IMG/VR virus record: IMGVR_UViG_3300042485_001024
Location: 1-35,409 of that record
Direction: 5' to 3' (one strand)
Source: a virus
Length of the DNA stretch: 35,409 nucleotides
Shown one piece after another: positions 8,330 through 15,297 of the stretch (the first letter of the stretch is position 1; each line of letters starts with the position of its first letter). The notes under the pieces were generated by a model, which saw only the letters and a list, made by a program, of their open reading frames with translations, had not been told where the DNA came from and ran no database searches. The position numbers and the translations under genes are program-made.

Positions 8330-8502
8330 GCGACCATCCTACCATGGCTGGAATACTAGGAACTGTGACTAGCTTGTCTGGCGTGCTAGTGAGCATGCTC
8401 CCCCACCTAGAGACTGGCTTGCGAATCGGCGGAGCATTTGTGGGATTGATCGCTGGACTCTTGACATGTGTGTATATGTGGAAGAAGATAGATAAACTAT
8501 GA
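8326..8502 (+). CDS. Small two-helix membrane protein, holin candidate
   Basis: From the ATGA-overlap start at 8326 the product has 58 residues. There are two hydrophobic segments (about residues 7-26 and 38-54) and a Lys-rich C-terminus (KKIDKL), the usual layout of a small class II holin. It is the first of four short genes chained by 4-base overlaps that end in an amidase. An upstream in-frame ATG at 8311 exists, but 8326 matches the overlap pattern of the cassette. Assignment as holin rests on topology and context. Confidence 0.6.
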   Translation: MSDHPTMAGILGTVTSLSGVLVSMLPHLETGLRIGGAFVGLIAGLLTCVYMWKKIDKL

Positions 8503-8672
8503 AAATTCTAAATACTATCCTCGGCAAGCTGAAAGAAAAATCCACTTGGGCTGGGCTGGGCACTATCGTTGCTCTGGCTGGTCTTAAACTTGATCCAACG
8601 CAGTTCACCGCGATCTCTACAGCCGTGATCGGCCTCATCGGAGCATGGGAAGTGTTCCGCAAAGAGAAATGA
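8499..8672 (+). CDS. Second small membrane protein, holin or antiholin candidate
   Basis: This 57-residue gene starts in the ATGA overlap at 8499 and ends in another at 8669-8672. It has a basic N-terminus (KLKEK), two hydrophobic stretches (about residues 18-30 and 37-51) and a charged C-terminus (FRKEK). Size, topology and position between another membrane gene and the lipoprotein/amidase pair suggest a holin, with the upstream gene possibly acting as partner or antagonist. Which of the two forms the lethal hole cannot be told from sequence. Confidence 0.6.
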   Translation: MKILNTILGKLKEKSTWAGLGTIVALAGLKLDPTQFTAISTAVIGLIGAWEVFRKEK

Positions 8673-8818
8673 ACTCGCGTGCGCTGATAGCCTTGTTCGC
8701 GCTATGCCTCGTTCTCATGGTCTTATTGACTGGCTGCGAAACATTGCGAATAGGCTTCGCGACAGACTACGGGACATTCAGCTACGAAATCCCGACACGG
8801 ACACTCCGAGACAAGTGA
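8669..8818 (+). CDS. Small lipoprotein, spanin-like
   Basis: The 49-residue product begins with a short charged stretch and a strongly hydrophobic segment ending in the lipobox LLTGC (Cys 23), so it should be exported and lipid-modified, leaving about 27 mature residues. Small outer-membrane lipoproteins next to endolysins are usually o-spanins, which help disrupt the outer membrane; this would imply a Gram-negative-type host. The gene starts in an ATGA overlap and its TGA overlaps the GTG proposed as the amidase start. No obvious separate i-spanin is seen, although one of the two membrane proteins upstream could fill that role. Confidence 0.6.
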   Translation: MNSRALIALFALCLVLMVLLTGCETLRIGFATDYGTFSYEIPTRTLRDK

Positions 8819-9294
8819 AACAAAAGTATAAAGAAGTTAGTCGGCAAACCCCTAACTTCTCAAAGGGACGGGTGATCACACCCAAAGCAGTAGTCCTCCA
8901 CCACACAGCAGGCAGCTACGCAGGGTCGGTCGCGTGGTGCATGAACCCAGAGAGCCAAGTCAGCTACCATGTCATCATCAAAGAAGATGGAGAGAGGACA
9001 GTGCTGGCAGGCGACAACCAAAGAGCATGGCACGCAGGGAAGAGCTACTGGAGGCACAAGCCAGACTTGAATAGCTGGAGCCTCGGAGTCGCCTTCGCGG
9101 GGGATACCTACAAGAACCCTCTTACAAAAGAACAGATCGAATCCGCCATAGAATATCTTCTCCCCAGAATGAAGAAACTATCGTTAACGATAAAGGATGT
9201 GACTGACCACCGGACAGTCAGCCCGAATCGGAAGAACGACTTGAAACTGTCAGAATATGACAGATTCATGCAAGAATTGAAACTACACCTATGA
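8815..9294 (+). CDS. N-acetylmuramoyl-L-alanine amidase endolysin
   Basis: The protein is a T7-lysozyme-like (Amidase_2) zinc amidase that cleaves the bond between muramic acid and the stem peptide. Counting from the GTG at 8815 (159 residues), motifs are VLHHTAG (zinc His at 29-30), SYHVII, AWHAG, LGVAFAGD and DHRTVSPNRKNDL, where His 132 and Asp 142 fall at the usual ligand region. I chose GTG 8815 because it forms a GTGA overlap with the lipoprotein stop, matching the rest of the cassette and giving the normal length. An upstream ATG at 8704 would add 37 basic residues that overlap the lipoprotein gene out of frame. No signal peptide is present, so a holin would release it. Confidence 0.9.
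   Translation: MKQKYKEVSRQTPNFSKGRVITPKAVVLHHTAGSYAGSVAWCMNPESQVSYHVIIKEDGERTVLAGDNQRAWHAGKSYWRHKPDLNSWSLGVAFAGDTYKNPLTKEQIESAIEYLLPRMKKLSLTIKDVTDHRTVSPNRKNDLKLSEYDRFMQELKLHL
9179..9192. repeat. Dispersed palindrome copy 4 (TATCGTTAACGATA)
   Basis: A perfect palindrome inside the amidase gene, read there in a frame encoding Leu-Ser-Leu-Thr-Ile, unlike the Ile-Val-Asn-Asp frame used in other genes. Confidence 0.9.
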
Positions 9295-10163
9295 GTTGGA
9301 AATTCAGAGAACAAAGCAGGAATGTCCATGTCTTCGATATTAACCTGCCCAAAATCGGGGACGAGCAATGGTTCTTGCTCCAATCAGATGTCCATTGGGA
9401 CAACCCGCACTGCGACCGCAAGAAGCTCAAGAAGCACCTAGACCTCGCATTGGAGCGTAATGCCCCCGTGCTGGACTTCGGCGACTTCTTCTGCGCCATG
9501 CAGGGGAAGTATGACAAGCGCAGCCATAAGAACGATATCAAGCCGGAACACCAGAACGGAAACTACTTGGACTCGCTAGTAAATACCGCGCACGAATATC
9601 TTAAACCTTACGCTAAAATCCTAACGGTTAGAGGGAACGGCAATCACGAATCAGCCATCAACAAAAATCACGAAACCGATCTCAATGAGAGACTTGCAGA
9701 AAGAATTAGAGCAACCGGAGGCATCGCCCGCCGAGGAGGCTACTCCGGCTATGTCCGCATCCAAGTAGAGAAAGCCAACCGCCAGCACGGATCAATCGTC
9801 CTCTGGTATTTCCACGGCAGCGGTGGAGGAGGGCCAGTCACAAGGGGAGTGATCCAAACGAACAGGCAAGCAGTCTATGTCTCGGACGCCGACATCGTAG
9901 TATCCGGCCATGTCCACGAAAGCTGGCAGGTAGCCATCGAGAGGATCAAGCTCAACCACAAGAATAAGGTCGAGATCAAACGGCAGGCCCATGTGAAGAT
10001 CGCTGGCTACAAGGAAGAATACGGGGATGGGTATGGGGGATGGCACATTGAAACAGGGAAACCACCGAAGCCCACGGGAGCATGGTGGCTGCGGGTCTAC
10101 ATACCAACCAGCGAGCATGGCGTGAAGCCAGCGCCGGAATACGAATTATTTGAGGCAAGGTAA
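9291..10163 (+). CDS. Calcineurin-like metallophosphoesterase
   Basis: This 290-residue protein carries the complete set of metal-binding motifs of the calcineurin-like phosphoesterase superfamily: SDVHWD (Asp 33, His 35), DFGDFF (Asp 62-65), GNGNHES (Asn 118, His 119), WYFHGSG and SGHVHE. The substrate cannot be read from sequence; phage members have been linked to nucleic-acid or nucleotide phosphoesters. It starts in an ATGA overlap with the amidase stop, so its synthesis is tied to the lysis cassette, which is an unusual place for a nucleic-acid enzyme. No signal peptide is seen, so it is expected to be cytoplasmic. Confidence 0.85.
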   Translation: MSWKFREQSRNVHVFDINLPKIGDEQWFLLQSDVHWDNPHCDRKKLKKHLDLALERNAPVLDFGDFFCAMQGKYDKRSHKNDIKPEHQNGNYLDSLVNTAHEYLKPYAKILTVRGNGNHESAINKNHETDLNERLAERIRATGGIARRGGYSGYVRIQVEKANRQHGSIVLWYFHGSGGGGPVTRGVIQTNRQAVYVSDADIVVSGHVHESWQVAIERIKLNHKNKVEIKRQAHVKIAGYKEEYGDGYGGWHIETGKPPKPTGAWWLRVYIPTSEHGVKPAPEYELFEAR

Positions 10164-10192
10164 AAACGTCTTGATCTAAAGAGAAACCAAAC

Positions 10193-10206
10193 TATCGTTA
10201 CCGATA
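10193..10206. repeat. Dispersed palindrome copy 5 (TATCGTTACCGATA) at a start codon
   Basis: An exact fit to TATCG-N4-CGATA ending one base before the ATG at 10208. It takes the space a ribosome binding site would normally occupy, so it could act as an operator or structured translation control site. Confidence 0.9.
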
Positions 10207-10207
10207 A

Positions 10208-11659
10208 ATGAGTTGCCAATCTAACAAATGCTGCGATCCCTGCCCTCCATGTGAAACGCAGTTTCCAGAGACATGTGAGGCATTTCCGTCCACAAACGAA
10301 GCGATAAGTTTTGTTGTTGAGGACAGTGCGTTCTGCAAGAAAATTATTACAGGAACAGAGGGACAAGTCCCGCAAATCATTTCTGGGCTTATCGACTTTG
10401 TAGACGCAACTAGGGATGCCGATCCAAGCACCATTGTAGCGCGAGATTCTTTGGGTGGGGCTGATTTCGCGAGATTAGACGCAACAGAGCTTCATATAAA
10501 CAACCCCGTAGGCGACACAAAGATTGAGCTTGGTGGTTCTGGAAATGTATACATGGATTTGAAGAATCCGAATTCGGATGACTATGATCTCCGAATCCAA
10601 GCCAGCGGAACTGATCCAAGGATACTTACAGATAACGCCAAGCTGCTTATTGATGGAACGGTTATCTCCATGCAGTCTATAACAAATGGAGATGTGGGAA
10701 TTGGAACTGCAACTCCAGCATATAAGGTGGATGTCATTGAAACGCAAACCGGGCAAATCGGCATCCGCGCTTACAACCCAGATACCGCCGGAGCATCCTC
10801 TGCTGGATTCATCGCGCAGCAGGGTGGCGTCACTGCTAATTTCTTGGCTAATGCGAATACGGAACTAAGCGTTGGGACATTAACATCGCATCCTGTAATT
10901 CTTAAAAGCAACAACACAAACCAAGTCTACCTTACATCAGGCGGCAATGTAGGAATAGGAATCGCGCTTCCTTCGGCAAAGCTCAATGTGCAGGATTCTT
11001 CGGCTGGAGATGTGGTTCGCATCACGCAGCAAGGATTGGGGGCGCCACTTCGTGTAGAGGATGAGACAACCGATACAACCCCATTCATTATTGATGGGGC
11101 CGGACTTGTTGGGATTGGACTGGCGACACCAACAGCAAAGGTTCACATCAATAGCACTGCGGCAGGAGTGAATTGTTTATTGGTTGAAGACGATACAAAC
11201 CCAGATACGACTCCATTCGTAATAGATGAGAATGGAAATACTGGAATCGCAACAACAACTCCACTACACAAGCTACATGTTGTTGGGAATGTCTTTTCAA
11301 CTGGCTTTATTGAAAGTTCTTCTCCTACTGCTGGAATAGGATACTCAACTGGCGCTGGAGGAGCCGTGGTTCAGGGAACATCAAGGACAACACCAGTAAC
11401 AATTGATAAAATCTGCGGAAGCATAACGATGTTTAGTGCGGCTGGCTCAACAACTGCGGCAACTTTTACAGTAAACAATTCAGCCGTTGAAATTAACGAT
11501 ACCGTCATAATAAATCAACGCTCTGGAACGAACCTTTATAATCTTCTTGTTACTGCCGTTGCCGCCGGATCATTTAACATCACATTCAAAACAACTGGCG
11601 GAACAGCAACAGATGCGCCCGTCATAAACTTTTCGGTAATCAAAGCCGTTACATCATAA
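10208..11659 (+). CDS. Tail fibre with Cys-rich N-terminal module
   Basis: This 483-residue protein opens with a Cys-rich module (about residues 1-50; CCDPCPPCETQ, PETCEAF, VVED, AFCKK) that is shared with the next gene. The shaft repeats a G-x-VGIG-x-x-x-P-x-x-K unit at least four times and contains VEDDTNPDTTPF, similar to the 881-residue fibre. These repeats fit a trimeric beta-helical shaft. No enzymatic motif is visible. It begins directly after a palindrome and has no SD. The common N-terminus with the next gene suggests both attach to the same virion site. Confidence 0.75.
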   Translation: MSCQSNKCCDPCPPCETQFPETCEAFPSTNEAISFVVEDSAFCKKIITGTEGQVPQIISGLIDFVDATRDADPSTIVARDSLGGADFARLDATELHINNPVGDTKIELGGSGNVYMDLKNPNSDDYDLRIQASGTDPRILTDNAKLLIDGTVISMQSITNGDVGIGTATPAYKVDVIETQTGQIGIRAYNPDTAGASSAGFIAQQGGVTANFLANANTELSVGTLTSHPVILKSNNTNQVYLTSGGNVGIGIALPSAKLNVQDSSAGDVVRITQQGLGAPLRVEDETTDTTPFIIDGAGLVGIGLATPTAKVHINSTAAGVNCLLVEDDTNPDTTPFVIDENGNTGIATTTPLHKLHVVGNVFSTGFIESSSPTAGIGYSTGAGGAVVQGTSRTTPVTIDKICGSITMFSAAGSTTAATFTVNNSAVEINDTVIINQRSGTNLYNLLVTAVAAGSFNITFKTTGGTATDAPVINFSVIKAVTS

Positions 11660-11660
11660 T

Positions 11661-12758
11661 ATGAAAGACTGCACAAATTGCGACCCTTGCCCTCCATGCG
11701 AAACGCAAGTTCCAGAAACCTGCGAAGCACTTCCAACAACAAACGATCCGAAGCGGTTGGTTGTAGAAGATACGGCCTTTTGCAAGAAGACGGTTGCAGC
11801 CCCTTCCGAAATTTCAGTTCTTCAGTTTGATGAGAATAACGATATTTCATGGAGAGACGGCTCGCTGCCCAGCCCGGTAAAAATACCCAATCTCGATCCA
11901 TACACAATTGACAACATCCCAAGCATAATGGTTCTGAAGGCCGATGGGACTGTGAAGAAGTGGAATCCATCCAATACAGCAGATGATTACATTGCGTATT
12001 GGGATGGGTCGAATTGGAGGATTGGTAATCTTGTATCGCTATTGCCGTCAGGAAACGGCGTGCTGAAATCAGACGGAACCACACTTTCTTTTGTTGGAGG
12101 GGTTAATGGCGATTACCTACAAATCATTGGCGGCTCTATTCAATTCTCTTCGTTCGTTCCCGGCGGAACACCAACTGGAACAGTAACTGCATTCGCTGGA
12201 GCCGCCGCACCAAGTGGATGGATTCTTTGCGATGGTGGATTGTATGGCAGGACGGCACTTGATCCAAGTCCTCAAACTGCCTTGTTTGGAGTAATAGGAA
12301 CAACATATGGAAGCGGTGATGGACTTACCACATTCAATGCTCCTGACCTTCGCGGGATGTTTGTTCGTGGACTTGATGCAGGACGCGGGGTTGATCCGCT
12401 TCGTTCTCTTGGGAGCCAGCAGGCATTCGCAATGCAGGCCCACAATCATGGTGGAAACACAGGATTCTTTAATGCAACCCATACTCATTCATTTAGTGGA
12501 ACTACTGGAGTCGATTCACCAGATCACACGCACACTTACAATCAAGATACTGGTCAGGCTTTTGGAACTGGTGGAGGTGGTGCTACAATCAATAAACTTA
12601 CATTATCAAATACAGGTGGCGCGTCCACTCGCCACACACATACATATTCTGGAACAACTTCATCTGGAGGGGCGAATCATCAGCATACAATTACAACTGA
12701 AGGAACAACCGAAACACGCCCAGTCAATGTGGCGATGAATTGGATTATCAAAACATAA
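11661..12758 (+). CDS. Tail-collar fibre with His-rich tip
   Basis: This 365-residue protein shares its first 50 or so residues with the upstream fibre (CDPCPPCETQ, PETCEAL, VVED, AFCKK). From about residue 172 to 260 it has a phage tail-collar domain (PSGWILCDGG, then APDLRGMFVRG). The C-terminal part has repeated HxH motifs (HNH, HTH three times, HQH), like the metal-binding receptor-binding tips of T4 gp12 and gp37. It ends with RPVNVAMNWIIKT, a usual ending for collar-domain proteins. It is therefore a receptor-binding fibre or tip. It starts one base after the upstream stop (TAATATG), and its own TAA overlaps the next ATG. Confidence 0.85.
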   Translation: MKDCTNCDPCPPCETQVPETCEALPTTNDPKRLVVEDTAFCKKTVAAPSEISVLQFDENNDISWRDGSLPSPVKIPNLDPYTIDNIPSIMVLKADGTVKKWNPSNTADDYIAYWDGSNWRIGNLVSLLPSGNGVLKSDGTTLSFVGGVNGDYLQIIGGSIQFSSFVPGGTPTGTVTAFAGAAAPSGWILCDGGLYGRTALDPSPQTALFGVIGTTYGSGDGLTTFNAPDLRGMFVRGLDAGRGVDPLRSLGSQQAFAMQAHNHGGNTGFFNATHTHSFSGTTGVDSPDHTHTYNQDTGQAFGTGGGGATINKLTLSNTGGASTRHTHTYSGTTSSGGANHQHTITTEGTTETRPVNVAMNWIIKT

Positions 12759-14602
12759 TGCCAAGCGAAGGATCAGTATTTGATGGATTCACAAGTATTG
12801 TTGCGCAAGACGCATCAACACATCCTTCGTATTTACCAGAGTTCTATGTGGCGGAATCTGTAAACAGAACATTCCGTGGTGGCGTGAATAAGACAAGACC
12901 AGCAATTAGGAATATCAGAATTTTACCCGGAGAGAATCAATCCCCTACTATCGTTAACGATATTCAGAATGGAAATTTTCAAGGCGCGTATCCATATCGC
13001 AGAGTCAAATACGAGTCGGCAGATGGCATTCTGCTTTCAGTTTCTGGGGCGATTTACTTTCTCAAGATCATCAACAACACAGCATATGCCTACAAGCTAA
13101 TAGATGGGAACGACCCAAGCATGATGCACACATGGTTCGTGCAAGCTGAAGATCGTGTTTATATCCAAAACGGATACCAAAATCCAATTGCGTGGGGAGG
13201 TGATTTAAATGTTGCTGCATACAGACTGAATCCATTTGCAGGCAAGATGCCAATCGGCACAATCATGGAGTATGCATTCGGGCGGGTGTTCGTAGCAGAC
13301 AGATTCAACCAAATCTACGCATCCGACATCATATACGGAAACGGATTCACCGACACAACCAATACGGAGAACTTTACAGAGATTACCTATTGGTCTGGAG
13401 GAGGAGCCTTCTCCACGCCAAGCACAATGGGAAACATTACCGCCATGAAAGTAATGCCGTATATCGGCGGCAACCTTCGCGGACAGGGTGAGCTTGTTGT
13501 TTTGACCGGCAATGGAGCATTCTCAATGGATGTTGGTCTTCCACGATCTTCTTGGTCAACGCAACAAATTCAGCGCATCTCACTACTTGGCCGTGGATGC
13601 ACAAGCCCATATACAACGCTGGTGAATAGCGAGCTATGGTTTAGATCGCACGATGGATGGGCGTTTTACTCAAATAGCCAATCTGAATTCGGGCGATACT
13701 TCTCAATGAGAAAACTCTCTAGGGAGGTGAACAAGTGGGTTGATCGAGACACAAATTGGTTAAAGCAATTCGCGTCTACGATGTATTATGACAACTACTT
13801 GATCAGCACGGTGGCTCCAGAGATCAAAAGAACCAATTCTCCGGGCCTTAATAGATACCATCGAGGAATGGTTGTCTTAGACCTAGACCAGTCATCAAGC
13901 CCCGCCCCAGACGCACAGCTTTCATTCCGCTGGAATGGACTTTGGACGGGGATTCGCCCAACCCATCTACTGACCGCCTTAATAGCTGGAGAGCAAAGAG
14001 GGTTTGCATTCTCTTTTGACAATGACAACAAGAACAGACTTTACGAAATCACCAAAACGCACGAAAGCGATTATGGCGAACAAGGAACAGTTCCAATCCA
14101 ATCATTTTTTACTACTGGAAGGTATGACTTCAATAAAAGCGGAGCAACAAACAAATTCATAAGAAAAAGAATTTCTGGCGGAGAGGTGTGGTTAAGCGAG
14201 ATCAAAGGACAAGCTACGAGCGCGGTGGAATACAAGTCTGATTCAAACCCATGCTGGTCAGACCTAATGCATCCATCTACATTCGGGTGCAACCCATGCT
14301 CTCCCAAAGCCAATGAATGCTATCCACAAAGGGGCGGAAATCTTTTCAAAAGATACAAGTTCAATACGCCAGACCCAAAAGAGTGCAGCACAATTTCAGA
14401 GATTCCTGCAATTGAAGGAAGTGAGTTTCAGATCAAATTAAGCATGACTGGGACAGCCACAATAGACAGGCTTCGACTTATGGCGAACATCAAGAACAAC
14501 GAAGACTCTCCTGTGGGGGACTGCCCAGAAAACAATGAGGAGTGCCCGCCATTTTTGTGTTGCCAAGAAAGATATTGGGACTACTCTATTAACCAATCAT
14601 AA
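12758..14602 (+). CDS. Tail nozzle-like protein (tail tubular protein B type)
   Basis: From the ATG at 12758 (TAATG overlap with the upstream stop) the product has 614 residues; an in-frame ATG 18 bases earlier lies inside the previous gene. The early FRGGVNKTRPAIRN matches the GG-V-x-x-RP pattern near the N-terminus of T7 gp12-type nozzle proteins. The middle has repeated beta segments (VFVADRFNQIYASD, MVVLDLDQ, RFNGLW-type) consistent with a beta-propeller. The last 110 residues hold nine cysteines, including NPC, GCNPC and CC, unlike T7 gp12. It would form the distal tail tube. In T7 the adaptor gene comes before the nozzle gene; here the order is reversed. Confidence 0.65.
   Translation: MPSEGSVFDGFTSIVAQDASTHPSYLPEFYVAESVNRTFRGGVNKTRPAIRNIRILPGENQSPTIVNDIQNGNFQGAYPYRRVKYESADGILLSVSGAIYFLKIINNTAYAYKLIDGNDPSMMHTWFVQAEDRVYIQNGYQNPIAWGGDLNVAAYRLNPFAGKMPIGTIMEYAFGRVFVADRFNQIYASDIIYGNGFTDTTNTENFTEITYWSGGGAFSTPSTMGNITAMKVMPYIGGNLRGQGELVVLTGNGAFSMDVGLPRSSWSTQQIQRISLLGRGCTSPYTTLVNSELWFRSHDGWAFYSNSQSEFGRYFSMRKLSREVNKWVDRDTNWLKQFASTMYYDNYLISTVAPEIKRTNSPGLNRYHRGMVVLDLDQSSSPAPDAQLSFRWNGLWTGIRPTHLLTALIAGEQRGFAFSFDNDNKNRLYEITKTHESDYGEQGTVPIQSFFTTGRYDFNKSGATNKFIRKRISGGEVWLSEIKGQATSAVEYKSDSNPCWSDLMHPSTFGCNPCSPKANECYPQRGGNLFKRYKFNTPDPKECSTISEIPAIEGSEFQIKLSMTGTATIDRLRLMANIKNNEDSPVGDCPENNEECPPFLCCQERYWDYSINQS
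12949..12962. repeat. Dispersed palindrome copy 6 (TATCGTTAACGATA)
   Basis: A perfect palindrome in the nozzle gene, encoding part of Thr-Ile-Val-Asn-Asp-Ile. Confidence 0.9.
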
Positions 14603-14605
14603 CCA

Positions 14606-15082
14606 ATGGACAATCAGGATTCATCTCCAGCATTAATTTTTCCAAATGTTCCAGACGACTTTTGTCCTACTGGAAATTGGACTGATGTCTTTCAGCAATT
14701 CATTGATATTGTTCTGACTAACGGAACTATTAACATACCCGGACTTGGGGATGTTACTCCGGGGCAAATTCAATCCATCAACGAATATCTTTTACTACTA
14801 CAGAACCAAGTTGATGTTCTTTCTCAAACACAAGTTAGACAAGGAACGATTACAGGACTCCCTGTTGGAGACTCTACAGCAGCCGTTGTGTTTACTACAG
14901 CTATGCCTAGCGACAACTATACAGTCTGCTTCACGCCTGTGACAAATACTCCCGGCGCTACACAAGCCCCTATCTTTGCGGTTCAGACAGGAACACAATC
15001 CATTACAGGATTCACACTCTTTATCGACAACAATATTGCGTCGATAACCCAAGTCGATTGGATAGCCATCCACTCGGCATAA
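14606..15082 (+). CDS. Small fibre-associated protein with beta C-terminal domain
   Basis: The 158-residue protein has a helical N-terminal half (about residues 20-85, including a Leu/Gln-rich coiled-coil-like piece) and a beta C-terminal domain from QGTITGLP to WIAIHS. That C-terminal pattern, Thr-rich strands ending in V-D-W-I-A-I, is found at the ends of many short phage fibre proteins. It probably trimerises through the helix and presents the beta head. Start ATG 14606 follows ATAACCA without SD, three bases after the nozzle stop. Confidence 0.65.
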   Translation: MDNQDSSPALIFPNVPDDFCPTGNWTDVFQQFIDIVLTNGTINIPGLGDVTPGQIQSINEYLLLLQNQVDVLSQTQVRQGTITGLPVGDSTAAVVFTTAMPSDNYTVCFTPVTNTPGATQAPIFAVQTGTQSITGFTLFIDNNIASITQVDWIAIHSA

Positions 15083-15102
15083 AAAACCAACCAAACAAAA
15101 CT

Positions 15103-15282
15103 ATGACACCACTAAACGGAACAGACCCAAAATTAATCAGCGGCGGGGCTAGCACTCGCGGCACTATTCGTGAAGGCATGGGCAACCAGCCCAACCTTGG
15201 AGCCAAAACTCCCAAGCCCTTCTCCTCTGCGCCCCTTCCTACCTCTGGTAAGATGGTCAGCAAAGTTGGCGGCCCTCATTAA
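15103..15282 (+). CDS. Short Gly/Pro-rich protein of unknown function
   Basis: From ATG 15103 this gene encodes 59 residues rich in Gly, Pro, Ser and Lys, probably disordered. I chose 15103 over the in-frame ATG at 15058 because the latter lies inside the previous gene and because 15103 follows an A/C-rich leader (AACCAACCAAAC) of the type used throughout this window. Small disordered proteins before adaptor genes occur in some podoviruses, but no family is recognised. The stop is followed directly by a dispersed palindrome. Confidence 0.55.
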   Translation: MTPLNGTDPKLISGGASTRGTIREGMGNQPNLGAKTPKPFSSAPLPTSGKMVSKVGGPH

Positions 15283-15283
15283 T

Positions 15284-15297
15284 TATCGTTAACGATA
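15284..15297. repeat. Dispersed palindrome copy 7 (TATCGTTAACGATA) abutting a start codon
   Basis: A perfect palindrome that, with one extra T, makes up the whole gap between a TAA (15280-15282) and the ATG at 15298. The adaptor gene has no other room for a ribosome binding site. Confidence 0.95.

Noticed and set aside
8704-8814. N-terminal extension of the amidase from ATG 8704
   Set aside because: It overlaps the lipoprotein gene out of frame; GTG 8815 fits the overlap chain and normal amidase length.
11536-12084. 182-codon minus-strand open frame across the fibre junction
   Set aside because: It runs against two fibre genes with recognised domains and shared N-termini; no sign of coding on the minus strand.
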